Assembly: GCF_003991905.1 (NCBI RefSeq)
Contig: NZ_RSCL01000009.1
Span: 181,894-245,893 of the forward strand
From: Dulcicalothrix desertica PCC 7102
GTDB taxonomy: Bacteria; Cyanobacteriota; Cyanobacteriia; Cyanobacteriales; Nostocaceae
Direction: 5' to 3'
DNA: 64,000 nucleotides
In this document: in pieces, positions 35,343 through 44,547 of the stretch
Position numbering within the stretch: position 1 is the first letter of the stretch
Layout: each line of letters opens with the position of its first letter
Position numbers and translations under genes: made by a program
Notes under the pieces: generated by a model
Told to the model about the DNA's origin: nothing
What the model saw: the letters and a program-made list of their open reading frames with translations, nothing else
The model's database searches: none

Positions 35343-36365
35343 AAATTCTTCACCAAATACATCCTTTAATTCATTAACTAAACTGCGAGGAACAGGAATT
35401 CCTGCGATTAAACGATGTTCCCGTGTAATTGCCTCTAATTCTCCCGGATAATAAATAGGTTGTTTCTCATCTAAAAGGGGTGTTTCTTTTAAAGATGCAA
35501 TTGCCTTTTCTACTTGTTGCATAAATTCCTCTCTTTCCGTCCAAGCTTCAATATCCAACACCCAGAAAAAATGCCCAGTTCCATTTGCAGCATCATGAAT
35601 TGCCTTTTGTTTGAACATCGAAGCAGTAGTACCAAGTAGGGGCCCACATAATAAATCTGTAATAAATGCTAAACCTGCACCTTTGTAAGAAGCAGGCAAA
35701 TTTACCGCTACATCTTTAGGATTTTGAGTTGGTTGTCCTGTCGCTGTAATTCCCCAACCTTCTGGTATCAGTAATCCTTGATATTTAAAGTGTTTTATTT
35801 TACCACCGCTTACCGCTCCTGTTGCCATATCCAATACTATCGGATGAGACGTAAGCGTAGGAATTCCCACAGAAATGGGATTATTCCCAATTTTAGCTAC
35901 TCGTCCTCCATAAGGCGCCAAGTCTACAGCATTAGTATCACTAGTTGCAAAACCTATCATTCCCGCAGTTGCTGCCATCCGGGTATAGTAACCTGCCATG
36001 CCAAAATGATTGCTGTTATTTACTCCAACCACTGCCATACCTAATTTAGTTGCTTGTGAAATAGCAGTTTCCATTGCTACCTTACCAGCATAGTGACCAG
36101 GGGCGCCATCTCCATCAATCCGAATCATTGCCGGACGCTTGGAATTTATTTGTATTTGTGGTTTCGGATTAATGCGTCCATTTTCAAGACTTTTAACATA
36201 ACCAAAAATCTGCTGCAAACCATGCGAGTCCATACCACAAAGATTTGCCTCGACCAAATGAGTTATTAGAGCGCTGGCAACTTCTGGTAATAACTCGTAG
36301 GGTGACAGTACCCGTTCGAGAAACTTATGGAGAGATAAAGCTGAAACCGTAATATATTCAGACAT
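35295..36365 (-). CDS. Malate/L-lactate dehydrogenase family oxidoreductase
   Basis: 356 residues from ATG at 36365; the upstream in-frame extension runs through the vanW-like gene. The Ldh2 family fold is clear: the catalytic histidine region GMDSHGLQQIFGY, then SNHFGMAGYY and NPISVGIP. Members reduce 2-oxoacids with NAD(P)H. The last 12 or so residues (ATDATDVTDVTDVTQ) come from the nonamer repeat, an addition that is probably harmless. The ATG overlaps the vanW-like stop in ATGTCTGA, so the two are coupled. Confidence 0.88.
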   Translation of the reverse strand: MSEYITVSALSLHKFLERVLSPYELLPEVASALITHLVEANLCGMDSHGLQQIFGYVKSLENGRINPKPQIQINSKRPAMIRIDGDGAPGHYAGKVAMETAISQATKLGMAVVGVNNSNHFGMAGYYTRMAATAGMIGFATSDTNAVDLAPYGGRVAKIGNNPISVGIPTLTSHPIVLDMATGAVSGGKIKHFKYQGLLIPEGWGITATGQPTQNPKDVAVNLPASYKGAGLAFITDLLCGPLLGTTASMFKQKAIHDAANGTGHFFWVLDIEAWTEREEFMQQVEKAIASLKETPLLDEKQPIYYPGELEAITREHRLIAGIPVPRSLVNELKDVFGEEFATDATDVTDVTDVTQ

Positions 36366-37146
36366 GGGGATGGTAAATATCAATCGCGCGGTAATTAACT
36401 TGCCATTCACTGATGGGAGAGGTTTCCATACCAACTGAGCGGACAGTTTCTACTCGCCAACCAGACTTTCCATTATCGCAAGAAGGCGCCAACTTTTCTA
36501 AAACAGTAGAAGAAATATTTACACTGAAAGGTTTTGGAGTCGTTCCCCAAACACTAGCAACAACCCTTAATTCTTCAGGCAATACCTCTAAACGTAGCTG
36601 TAGCGAAGTTTGACTATAGTTACGGGCAATTAAGTTTTTATACCCATAAGCCACCGTCGCATCTTGCCCTAAAGTAAAAAAACGTCCTTCTCCATGAGCA
36701 TCAATTGAATGGTTAGAACGTTCTAAAATTTCCAAATTAGCCCATAGCATAGCTTGGAAAACATTAGTAGAAATTTGACATAATCCACCACCAACATCAT
36801 ACTTTAATTGATTTGCAACTAAAGTAGGTCCTTCTTTATAACCATTAGCAAGAATTGGACGGGGAATACAGTGCCAGAAATCAAAAATCTGTCCCGGTGC
36901 CAACATTAAACCGTGAATATGTTTTGCGGCTAATTTCATATTCCAAATCCGATTTTCATTTATTTCTGGCAACCCAGAACGTTTTTTGATATCAGTGCTA
37001 ATTTCGCTCCATTTATATAAATAATCGGAGAAATTATTCATATTTTGTATTCTTGAATAATTGACAGCATAACCACGCCAAATATAATTTGTATCTTTCC
37101 ACTTTTGACGAATTAATGCTTTTAAATTTCTACTAAGCTTTTCCAT
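36358..37146 (-). CDS. VanW family protein
   Basis: 262 residues matching VanW-like proteins. The core is NRIWNMKLAAKHIHGLMLAPG, then QIFDFW, GGGLCQISTNVFQAMLW and HSIDAHGEGRFF with ATVAYGYKN. VanW domains occur beside vancomycin-resistance genes and in cell-wall proteins, and their biochemical role is not settled. No signal peptide is obvious. First gene of a pair with the dehydrogenase. Confidence 0.85.
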   Translation of the reverse strand: MEKLSRNLKALIRQKWKDTNYIWRGYAVNYSRIQNMNNFSDYLYKWSEISTDIKKRSGLPEINENRIWNMKLAAKHIHGLMLAPGQIFDFWHCIPRPILANGYKEGPTLVANQLKYDVGGGLCQISTNVFQAMLWANLEILERSNHSIDAHGEGRFFTLGQDATVAYGYKNLIARNYSQTSLQLRLEVLPEELRVVASVWGTTPKPFSVNISSTVLEKLAPSCDNGKSGWRVETVRSVGMETSPISEWQVNYRAIDIYHPHV

Positions 37147-37178
37147 TCAAGTAATTATAAATTAAATAAATAAACCTG

Positions 37179-37233
37179 TGTAGGTTGGCAACGCTAAGAT
37201 GTTGGGTTGTGCAAAGCCTCCACCCAACCTACG
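37179..37233. repeat. Hairpin repeat, GTAGGTTGGG...CCCAACCTAC
   Basis: Starts TGTAGGTTGGCAACGCTAAG and ends in CCACCCAACCTACG. It belongs to the family at 24023, 24637, 41064 and 54156 but with a longer loop. Confidence 0.8.
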
Positions 37234-37334
37234 CTTTAGCTATTTAAGATAAACATGAATTTTAGCATTTTAATTTGCTTTCAAAGGCGCCTGACTCGTT
37301 ATTTTTTTGCTTGACTAAAAGTAGCTTGTTTGTA

Positions 37335-37826
37335 CTATATGGCATCAATCACCGTCAAGACACTTGTTGTATGTGCTGGTTTTGGAATAACATGAGTTAC
37401 ACTTTGAGTACCCAGTACAGAAACGCTTACCGATTTTCCATCTAAGAAATTAAACTTAAGACCTGGAAAATCTGAGGTTTGTTGAACATTTCCACAGACT
37501 TTGATGTTAGCAACGTTGCGACCTCTTCTGTCTGTAGAATAGTTCAAATCTACACGTCCTACAATATTCTGCTTTTCTGACTCTATAACAAGATAAGTAA
37601 AACGTCTATTTCCTGCACTATACGCTGTACTACTATATTTGGCGCCGTTTGTTTTTCTTTCTATAATAGGAACTTCGCCTAATTTGCGATATCCAGAGCT
37701 TAAAGCAGGTACTCTACAAACTTTCGTTGTTTGAGCATTTGCACTTTGAATTTCAAAGTTTTGAGTAAAACTCAAAGTTAAACTAACTAAGCTAAATAAT
37801 AACACGGACTTACTATTTTTTTTCAC
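37335..37826 (-). CDS. Exported protein of unknown function
   Basis: 163 residues with a Sec signal peptide (MKKNSKSVLLFSLVSLTLSF, cut near ANA-Q). The mature part has two cysteines (TTKVCRVPALSSGYR, NIKVCGNV) that could form a disulfide, plus basic segments. The C-terminal part (SVSVSVLGTQSVTHVIPKP) looks beta-rich. I do not recognise a named family. A 37827-38060 frame on the other strand begins one base from its start but is not convincing. Confidence 0.65.
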   Translation of the reverse strand: MKKNSKSVLLFSLVSLTLSFTQNFEIQSANAQTTKVCRVPALSSGYRKLGEVPIIERKTNGAKYSSTAYSAGNRRFTYLVIESEKQNIVGRVDLNYSTDRRGRNVANIKVCGNVQQTSDFPGLKFNFLDGKSVSVSVLGTQSVTHVIPKPAHTTSVLTVIDAI

Positions 37827-38056
37827 TTGATTAATTCCTGCGTGTGTTTTAAAACAGTTTTGATACTATATATACCACACATCTTAATAAATTCCGCATA
37901 TATACTTAAATTATTTACAATGTTATTTTGTCAGTGGACGGAGAAAATAAGAGCTTTATCAATATTTAATAAAGATTTAATATTTGTGTTACATATTTAT
38001 GAGAAGCGATTGAATACACTTAAAGTAAAGTTAATATTACCAATCGCTGTTTTCAA

Positions 38057-38911
38057 GTGACAACTTCTTTTAACTCAGTAGAAATAGTCAAAGCCTCAAC
38101 TATATCAGGAGTATTTAGAACACCTGATATTAAAATAGTGCAATATATAGAGGCTTTTTCGGTTCTGAGTTGTACTCAAGAGTTATCAAAAAGTATTTTA
38201 GAGCCATTCAATGCTGCGATTGCTTGCGCCACTTTGAATGCATCTGCTAATTATAAACCCGCAGATTATTTTACTGATAGTTCTTGGAATACTTTTAAGA
38301 ACAGCAAGGATTATAGAGGGTTTATTCATATACCTTCTGTTGAAGTTACTTTTACTAATGGCTTAATAGTTAGTTACGCAACACCTGCGACTGAATTTAG
38401 TTACGGTTATACTAATATACCCATTTTTGGGTACGAGGAGTCCGAACCTTATACTGCTTCAGCATTTAATGGTTTTACTGTAACAACAAACAGTCAAAAT
38501 GATACGTTAGTTGTACAAGAGCAACGTGCAGCAAGACTTTCAAGAATTTTACGAGTTGGACAGGCTAATATTACTAATTATGATGCTCCATTTATTTATA
38601 TTAAAATGAATGGATATTTTAAATTTGATGGTTCAAGCGTTATTAATATAGATAGTACAACATTTCCAACTATAAGAGTTTATATAAATAACGAATTAAA
38701 AGCAAGTCGTCCACAGGCAAATCTTGCTGATTTTATGAAAAGTGGCGGAAAAGTCAGAAATTTTGGTCTAGGCGCCTTTGATGTATCCGCTCCAGGTAAA
38801 GGTAATTTGGCGCCTGCTGGAGAGCCAATAAACTTAATAATTCCTGCATGTAATTACCATTATTTTATTCACATCTATCTATGGGTATGTATCTTTGATT
38901 GTATAGTATGA
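38057..38911 (+). CDS. Protein of unknown function
   Basis: 284 residues from GTG at 38057. It has no signal peptide and is rich in beta-prone Thr/Ser/Asn/Tyr segments (VEVTFTNGLIVSYATPATEF, YTASAFNGFTVTTNSQNDT), with a hydrophobic, aromatic tail (CNYHYFIHIYLWVCIFDCIV) that reads unlike the rest. The tail may come from a frameshift or loss of the original stop. Codon use looks like real coding sequence. No close family was recognised. The next gene, a cytochrome, starts about 85 bases later on the same strand. Confidence 0.6.
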   Translation: MTTSFNSVEIVKASTISGVFRTPDIKIVQYIEAFSVLSCTQELSKSILEPFNAAIACATLNASANYKPADYFTDSSWNTFKNSKDYRGFIHIPSVEVTFTNGLIVSYATPATEFSYGYTNIPIFGYEESEPYTASAFNGFTVTTNSQNDTLVVQEQRAARLSRILRVGQANITNYDAPFIYIKMNGYFKFDGSSVINIDSTTFPTIRVYINNELKASRPQANLADFMKSGGKVRNFGLGAFDVSAPGKGNLAPAGEPINLIIPACNYHYFIHIYLWVCIFDCIV

Positions 38912-38994
38912 CTTTAGATTCTATCTTATTGTAGTGAAGTAAATAGACAATATTTCTTAATGTAGTTGAGAATCGGCAAAATGTAGAATAAATT

Positions 38995-41040
38995 ATGTTG
39001 TCTTCTCCTAAATCTCAGCCAAGTAACGAATCTGAAACATCTAGTACTAGCTGGTTAAATAGTGCTGCATTGCGTCGAACTGCAATTTTGGTGTTTTTAA
39101 TCTCTTTTATTGTATTTTGGGGTTTCCAAATTGACATTACACTGCCCAATACACCAAGTTTGCAGAAAACTTTAACACCATCTATTCAACCAACTGCACA
39201 AGAAATAGGTTCATACGATGTGTTAGGACAAACAGTTAGTAAAGATGAAGCTGCTAGTTTATTACAAACTGATGCAGGTAAAGCATTTTTATCTCCTGGT
39301 AATGGTGCTGTTGAAATTAACAAAGATTTAATTAAACTCGGACGTGATAGTTTCTATAAGGAAACTTTTGGGAATGAAGTTTTTATAACCGATGTTACTG
39401 GTATATTAAACGGTCCTCTCAATATTGGTAATTTAACTAAAGCTATTTTAGCTTTGCGAGGTGGGCATACAACTAACTTGCAAGTTGAAATGGACAGAGA
39501 TATGCAGGTTGGTAATCGCGAGTTTAAGAAGGGTGATATTATCAATACTGGACTCGATGTTGCTACTGGTTCTCTGTTTCCTTTGGGTGTTGTTGCTAAT
39601 ATCAATAATGGTAAGGTACGTGTTGGTATTACTTGTGCTGCGTGTCATGCAAAAGTAAATGATGAAGGCAAAATTATTGAAGGCGCCCCAAATAATGATT
39701 TAGACACTGGTACAATACTAGCGCTAGCAAGTAATTCGGCTGCTTGGTTTCGACAGACTGGTGTAAATCCAACACAAATTGCTAGTGGTAATAATACTTA
39801 TATAGATGCCAATGGGAAAACAGAGCATTTACCTAATGTAGAAGCATTAGAACGTGCAGTTGATGAACATTTACTCAGTTGGGCGCCTGGTAATTTTGAT
39901 TCATCGGGGGATAATAAAAATAATCCTGCCCAAAATCCATCATCGTACACATTAGGCGCCCATCCATATGGATGGAGTGGTTTCGCAGCACTTGGTTGGT
40001 TTAAAGGACTAACAACACTCAATAGTAACGTTCATGCCACAAATTCTGATTTAACAACAGGTGGCGATTCGAGTCAAGATTTGCTAGGCATCGACAAAGA
40101 AACCTACCTAGGAATTCTGCTACAAAACTCAGCGAACTCGAAATTTAAATTACCATCCGGCGCCAAACCTTCGCAATTTCTAAATAAAATAGACCCAACA
40201 CCCGGAACACCTGCGATAAACGAAGTTATCAAAATGCCAGGTTTTCCCCTTGGTTCAAGATTTATACTCGATGGGTTAATGGCAAACAGTCCCGGAATGC
40301 CAGTAGCTTTACAACTCAACGGGATGTCAGCATTCCAAAACTCGTTGGCGCCACCAGCTTACGAATCGAATAATATAAAATCAATACAACAAGGAGCTAA
40401 AATTTTCAGTAACGCAGGTTGTGTAACTTGCCATAGCGGACGCTACTTTACCAATAATCACGTTATTGCCGAAGACGAAATTCAATCACAACCTTCACGT
40501 GCGCTAGCTTTAGCCAAATTTCCAAAAGTCTTTGCCAAACCTCAAACTTACACACCAGACACAAGAACTCCACTACCAGCTAATTTATCTATACTCAACA
40601 TCCCAACAGATAGCGTATCTGAACAAGATTACAAACTAGCATACGCAATTGGTAACTCAGGAGGTTATAAAGTGCCTAGTTTAATAGGTTTGCATGTAAC
40701 GGCGCCATATTTACACGATGGAGGAGTTGCCGTAGGTAAAGACGCACTACAAATCAACGAAAACGATTATCAAATAGTCAACCCAAACCAACTAGGACTA
40801 GCAGGAACCTCATTAAATAATATAGTACCGGATGCAGGCGCCAGCTTACGCGCATTAATCGACCGTAACCTACGAAACCAGGTAATAGCAGCAAACCGTG
40901 CAAACCCCGACCTAGTATTATCCAACGCAGACGGTAGCGGACACAACTACTGGGTAGACAAACAAGCAGGTTTCACCATCCAAGACCAAAACAACCTCAT
41001 CGAATATTTACTCTCATTAGACAACCCTGGCAACGGATGA
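38995..41040 (+). CDS. Di-haem cytochrome c family protein
   Basis: 681 residues. An N-terminal membrane anchor lies at about 28-48 (TAILVFLISFIVFWGFQIDI). Two c-type haem sites are present: TCAACH near residue 215 and GCVTCH near residue 478. Fragments such as LPSGAKPSQFLNKIDPTPG are typical of large di-haem proteins related to cytochrome c peroxidase/MauG-type enzymes. Length and haem count also resemble rubber oxygenase RoxA (about 680 residues), but I cannot confirm that. Likely lumenal or periplasmic. The tail NPGNG is encoded by the start of a nonamer repeat. Confidence 0.8.
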   Translation: MLSSPKSQPSNESETSSTSWLNSAALRRTAILVFLISFIVFWGFQIDITLPNTPSLQKTLTPSIQPTAQEIGSYDVLGQTVSKDEAASLLQTDAGKAFLSPGNGAVEINKDLIKLGRDSFYKETFGNEVFITDVTGILNGPLNIGNLTKAILALRGGHTTNLQVEMDRDMQVGNREFKKGDIINTGLDVATGSLFPLGVVANINNGKVRVGITCAACHAKVNDEGKIIEGAPNNDLDTGTILALASNSAAWFRQTGVNPTQIASGNNTYIDANGKTEHLPNVEALERAVDEHLLSWAPGNFDSSGDNKNNPAQNPSSYTLGAHPYGWSGFAALGWFKGLTTLNSNVHATNSDLTTGGDSSQDLLGIDKETYLGILLQNSANSKFKLPSGAKPSQFLNKIDPTPGTPAINEVIKMPGFPLGSRFILDGLMANSPGMPVALQLNGMSAFQNSLAPPAYESNNIKSIQQGAKIFSNAGCVTCHSGRYFTNNHVIAEDEIQSQPSRALALAKFPKVFAKPQTYTPDTRTPLPANLSILNIPTDSVSEQDYKLAYAIGNSGGYKVPSLIGLHVTAPYLHDGGVAVGKDALQINENDYQIVNPNQLGLAGTSLNNIVPDAGASLRALIDRNLRNQVIAANRANPDLVLSNADGSGHNYWVDKQAGFTIQDQNNLIEYLLSLDNPGNG

Positions 41041-41094
41041 TAAACGGATGTAACGGATGAGATTGTAGGTTGGGTGGAGGAACGGAACCCAACA
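41029..41094. repeat. Composite repeat after the cytochrome gene
   Basis: Nonamers at 41029-41060, containing the cytochrome stop codon, then a GTAGGTTGGGTGGAGGAACG hairpin at 41064-41094. Same composite as at 23993. Confidence 0.85.
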
Positions 41095-41277
41095 CCCAAC
41101 CCACATGAAGGTTTATATAAAGTAATTTACAATACATATATTTTTACCAAAAACACTCAATAATTGCGACAGGTAAGCACTACATAAAAAAGGGTAAAAC
41201 CCGCTTCCTTGATACCTCACAACTCTTTATTTAGGCATTAAAATAGAATTATAAGAAATAAAGAACTTTGTATACAT

Positions 41278-41634
41278 ATGAAAATACAGTCTTCAGTATT
41301 AGTTCATCTCGGATTTGGTAAATATGTGCGTTCCGACCAAGTTACAGCAGTTGTACCTATCGAAGAAGACCGAGGACCAGGGCGCCGGACATTTGTTTAC
41401 TTAGAAGGTGACGATGACCCTATAATTGCATCAAGAGCCGAAGATACAATAGTGCGTGACCTAGTGCAAGAACCACGTGAAGTCACCCAAGCAAGACAAC
41501 AACAAGAAATTCTCCAAGATTTACTCGTTGATTTAAACAATGTAAACTCAACAGTTAGACGAATTAGTCGTGACGAAGGCAGTTTAGACTTAGACCTACT
41601 CGAACGACGCATTCGACAAGTATTAGAGAAATAG
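41278..41634 (+). CDS. RemA/DUF370-like DNA-binding regulator
   Basis: 118 residues. The N-terminal VLVHLGFGKYVRSDQVTAVVP matches the start of DUF370 (RemA) proteins, which in Bacillus oligomerise on DNA to activate matrix genes. The C-terminal 50 residues (REVTQARQQQEILQDLLVDL, SLDLDLLERRIRQVLEK) form helices absent from the short Bacillus protein (about 85-90 residues), so this is an extended version. Likely a cytoplasmic DNA-binding protein; targets unknown. It has its own terminator. Confidence 0.8.
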   Translation: MKIQSSVLVHLGFGKYVRSDQVTAVVPIEEDRGPGRRTFVYLEGDDDPIIASRAEDTIVRDLVQEPREVTQARQQQEILQDLLVDLNNVNSTVRRISRDEGSLDLDLLERRIRQVLEK

Positions 41635-41643
41635 TTCTGGAGT

Positions 41644-41670
41644 GAGACGCACAGCGCGTCTCTTTTTCTT
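41644..41670 (+). terminator. Rho-independent terminator of the RemA-like gene
   Basis: Seven-base stem GAGACGC/GCGTCTC with a five-base loop, followed by TTTTTCTTT, ten bases after the stop. Confidence 0.88.
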
Positions 41671-41744
41671 TAACAAACATCTTTTTAAATTTTTGAGCTA
41701 ACTAAAAGAACAACTAGAGACGTTAGAGTATCTTCAAAAACATT

Positions 41745-41772
41745 GTAGAGACGTTACATGTAACATCTCTAC
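41745..41772. terminator. Hairpin after the SOD gene, GTAGAGACGTTACA family
   Basis: Arms GTAGAGACGTTACA and TGTAACATCTCTAC with one mismatch and no loop. It lies just beyond the 3' end of the SOD gene on the minus strand. Related to the 28-bp palindrome at 15120. Confidence 0.7.
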
Positions 41773-41788
41773 ACTTATTGTTGCGCTT

Positions 41789-42577
41789 TTATGTTGAAGA
41801 ACGTGAAGCTTGTGCGCGTTTGTTCACCTCATTCCAATTAACTACATTCCACCAGTTACTCAAATAGTCTGCACGACGGTTTTGGTATCTTAGATAGTAA
41901 GCGTGTTCCCATACATCATTTCCCATAATTGGATATAAACCATCCATAATAGGACTATCTTGATTTGCTGTATTCGTAATTTGAAGTTGACCTTTGGGGT
42001 TACGCACTAACCATACCCATCCACTACCAAAACGTTGTCCACCTGCTGTATTAAACTGTTTTTGGAAATTTTCAAAGCTTCCAAAAGTTTTGTTAATTTC
42101 TTGAGCAATATTTCCAGTAGGTAGACCTCCACCTGTAGGACTCATAATTTCCCAGAACATGGTGTGGTTAAGATGACCCCCACCATTGTTACGTACAGTG
42201 GTACGAATATCTTCTGGTATACTATTAAGGTCACGTAACATTGCTTCTATAGTTCTACCTTGTAATTGCGGGTACTTTTTCAAAGCATTATTCAAATTAT
42301 CGACATATGCTTTATGATGCTTATCGTGATGGATTTTCATCGTTTCTGCATCTATAGCTTTTTCTAATGCATTGTAAGCATATGGTAATGGAGCTAGCTG
42401 TGCAGGATTTGCGCTTAATCCTTGGCTTATTACCGATTGTACTTGATTACCTTGAGCTATAGATACTGGTGCAGGCGCCGCAGCTAATTGTTGTGGTTGA
42501 AAAATAGTTACAACAACTAATACGATTCCTGCAATAAACCAAATGAATGATTTGATCAAAATTGAAATCATAGTCAT
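41789..42577 (-). CDS. sodA: Exported superoxide dismutase, Mn type
   Basis: 262 residues from ATG at 42577, chosen for the GGAG five bases upstream. A hydrophobic N-terminus (about residues 5-25) is a signal peptide or anchor, then a 40-residue linker, then the SOD domain. Metal ligands are in [20 protein letters not shown]. The NQDSPIMDG stretch (Gln in the second sphere) is the Mn rather than Fe pattern. It would protect the periplasm or thylakoid lumen from superoxide. It stands alone. Confidence 0.92.
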   Translation of the reverse strand: MTMISILIKSFIWFIAGIVLVVVTIFQPQQLAAAPAPVSIAQGNQVQSVISQGLSANPAQLAPLPYAYNALEKAIDAETMKIHHDKHHKAYVDNLNNALKKYPQLQGRTIEAMLRDLNSIPEDIRTTVRNNGGGHLNHTMFWEIMSPTGGGLPTGNIAQEINKTFGSFENFQKQFNTAGGQRFGSGWVWLVRNPKGQLQITNTANQDSPIMDGLYPIMGNDVWEHAYYLRYQNRRADYLSNWWNVVNWNEVNKRAQASRSST

Positions 42578-43011
42578 GTGTACTCCGGTAGATAGCAAAT
42601 CTAATCTTATTTCTAAGTAACTATACAGTTACCACATGTAATTATTTTGACAATAACTACATTCAACTTGCGGTGTAAAATTTAATGATTGTACATAAAT
42701 ACAATACATTATTTAGTTAATAATATACAAGCTAAATACCTTGATAATGTTGTTTTTAATTGCCATGTTCCAAAAAAATATCAATAACTAGTATTACAAT
42801 TTATCTTATTTTTGTTTATTTACTATCTTCACTAGTTTTTATTTTTACTTCTTGAGATAGATGTAAAATTTATGATTATTAGGGCAAGGATAGTTAGAAA
42901 GGCACCTGTTGGCTGGGCGCCTCTCCTGTGTATAGTATTGAAAGCAATTAAAGTGCAGAGTTCTATTGAAACAAGGTTAATGACCAGAGTGTTTTCGCAC
43001 TTCAACGAGCA
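42578..43011. other. Intergenic, no gene recognised
   Basis: About 430 bases of AT-rich DNA upstream of sodA. It should contain the sodA promoter. One GGCGCC lies at about 42917. No RNA gene or clear repeat was seen. Confidence 0.6.
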
Positions 43012-43368
43012 TTAAATTTCAATGCCTCTGTCTCTTAGCTGCTTTAATAATTCTTGATAACGTTGACGTTCAAGTTCAGCTTGTTGGGCGCGTTGTTCAA
43101 GTTCGACAGGTGTTAGAAACTTTCGTCCATCTGGAAAAGAAATTTCTAGCGTTGTTGTCAGTACAAACTTAATTTGTAAACGTGGACTTGTCCAACCATT
43201 TATGTTCGCTATTGGTACTAAACTTTGATTTACGCGCGTCCAACCTTGTAAATTATTGGTTTCTGGGTCGTAAAGGTAATATTCTTCTAGACCATATTTT
43301 TCATAAAAGTCGCGCTTTTTATCCATTTCGACTTTGGTGTTGCCTGGTAATAGTATTTCAAATACCAA
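43012..43368 (-). pseudogene. Uma2 family endonuclease, C-terminal remnant
   Basis: The frame begins with a TTG directly after an in-frame TAA and encodes VFEILLPGNT, KKRDFYEKYGLEEYYLYDPET and a coiled tail (ELEQRAQQAELERQR). This is the second half of an Uma2 (DUF820) PD-(D/E)XK protein. In intact members about 80 more residues precede the VxEILSPxN motif. The break point coincides with the first unit of a 29-bp tandem repeat, so the 5' part was replaced or lost there. Confidence 0.82.
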
Positions 43369-43530
43369 TTAAGATGCTTCGTTCCTCAGCATGACAATTA
43401 AGATGCTTCGTTCCTCAGCATGACAATTGATATGCTTCGTTCCTCAGCATGACAATTGAGATGCTTTGTTCTTTATAATGACAATTGATATGCTTCATTC
43501 TTTATAATGAAAATTGAGGTGCTTGATTGC
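43366..43530. repeat. 29-bp tandem repeat, five units plus a partial
   Basis: Units of 29 bases (consensus CAATTrAGATGCTTCGTTCC plus TCAGCATGA) start at 43366, 43395, 43424, 43453 and 43482, with a partial sixth. The first two are identical and the later ones diverge. There are no spacers, so this is not a CRISPR. The reverse complement belongs to the family at 13674. Confidence 0.92.
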
Positions 43531-43847
43531 TAGTAGTATTCTGGATTTTTAGTTTTACTTTCTACGATTTGAAAGTGTTCTACAGTGGGGAATGGGTCGT
43601 AAAAGTGATGTAATATTTTTTTCCATTGTTCATATTTAGGAGATTCTCGAAACCCTGTTGTATGTGCTTCTAAGTTATCCCATTGCACGAGTAATAAGTA
43701 TTTTCCTTTTACTTCTATACAACGGTGTAGTTCGTGCGATAAATATCCATCTATTAGAGATATAATTTTTGATGCTTGTTTGAATGCTGATTCAAATTTG
43801 TTTTCCATTCCTGGTTTTACGTTCAGCATTACCGCTTCAAGTATCAT
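43530..43847 (-). CDS. Antibiotic biosynthesis monooxygenase (ABM) domain protein
   Basis: 105 residues, a single ABM-like ferredoxin-fold domain: MILEAVMLNVKPGMENKFES, then LIDGYLSHELHRCIE, KYLLLVQWDNLEAHTTGFR. Such small dimeric proteins include quinol monooxygenases and haem-degrading enzymes, but most are uncharacterised. Its last codons overlap the end of the tandem repeat. Upstream of its start is a heptamer repeat. Confidence 0.85.
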   Translation of the reverse strand: MILEAVMLNVKPGMENKFESAFKQASKIISLIDGYLSHELHRCIEVKGKYLLLVQWDNLEAHTTGFRESPKYEQWKKILHHFYDPFPTVEHFQIVESKTKNPEYY

Positions 43848-43863
43848 TGTTATATCTCCTTTT

Positions 43864-43901
43864 ACTCAACACTCAGCACTCAGCACTCAGCACTCAGCAC
43901 T
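43864..43901. repeat. Heptamer tandem repeat ACTCAGC
   Basis: Five units of ACTCArC (43864-43898) plus a partial, between the ABM gene and the HNH gene. The same heptamer appears inverted at 61017-61063. Confidence 0.9.
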
Positions 43902-43902
43902 T

Positions 43903-44547
43903 TTATAGCACAAATTTTTGCAGTGTATAGACTATCACGTGGCAAAATGGGGTCAGGCGCCCATTATTATCTGGTTTTTGGTATCCTTGAATTAGTTGCT
44001 GTATTTCTACCTCTTCTAATCCTTCACTTATTTGTATCGCTGTATCTATCGCTGTTCTCCTTAATCTTCTTAGCTTATCTATATCTAGGGCAAGTTTATT
44101 AATAGTTGTTTGCGCTGCTTCTTCCTTGACTCCTTGTGCTGGTGCTATTTCCCCTGACCCTGTATATCTAAAATATGTCTCACATCCTGGGTCTAAGGGT
44201 GATACCATTAACTCCTCATCATACCAGGCGCCTTTTTTATGTCCACAGTGTACGGGTGTACGAGGTTTTCTCTCGTCTTCTCCTTGGCACGATGCAATTA
44301 AGTTGGTATATGTAAAGGTTAACTCTTTGTAAACGCTTTTTGGACGATAATGCTCAATATGGCAAGTCGTGCGAATAATAGGACGACTACAGTAAGCACA
44401 AATAAATCCCTGCTCTTTCAACAAAGATTCATAAACGTCACTCTTAACCGATTTATTAAAAGACTTCCAATCTTTTGTCCTACCACCTAGCTTTATATTC
44501 CAATCGGTCAAACTTCGGGGTTCTTGATTTTTTTGAATATATTTCAT
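43903..44547 (-). CDS. ptuB: HNH endonuclease, PtuB-like (Septu)
   Basis: 214 residues. The HNH/zinc core contains CAYC (C50, C53), HIEHYRPKS (H63, H66), NLIASCQGE (C87) and HCGHKKG (C101), then LMVSPLDPGCETYFRYTGSGEI. This matches the TIGR02646-type nucleases found in Septu and some retron systems. Its ATG overlaps the stop of the upstream ATPase gene in ATGA, so the two are made together. Predicted to cut nucleic acid once the ATPase partner signals phage infection, as known for Septu. Confidence 0.82.
   Translation of the reverse strand: MKYIQKNQEPRSLTDWNIKLGGRTKDWKSFNKSVKSDVYESLLKEQGFICAYCSRPIIRTTCHIEHYRPKSVYKELTFTYTNLIASCQGEDERKPRTPVHCGHKKGAWYDEELMVSPLDPGCETYFRYTGSGEIAPAQGVKEEAAQTTINKLALDIDKLRRLRRTAIDTAIQISEGLEEVEIQQLIQGYQKPDNNGRLTPFCHVIVYTLQKFVL

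Noticed and set aside
37827-38060. 77-residue frame upstream of the unknown gene at 38057
   Set aside because: AT-rich, no family pattern and no ribosome binding site; its stop overlap with the next gene looks accidental.
43366-43530. Possible CRISPR array (29-bp repeat units)
   Set aside because: The units are directly adjacent with no spacers, and no cas genes are nearby. It is a simple tandem repeat.
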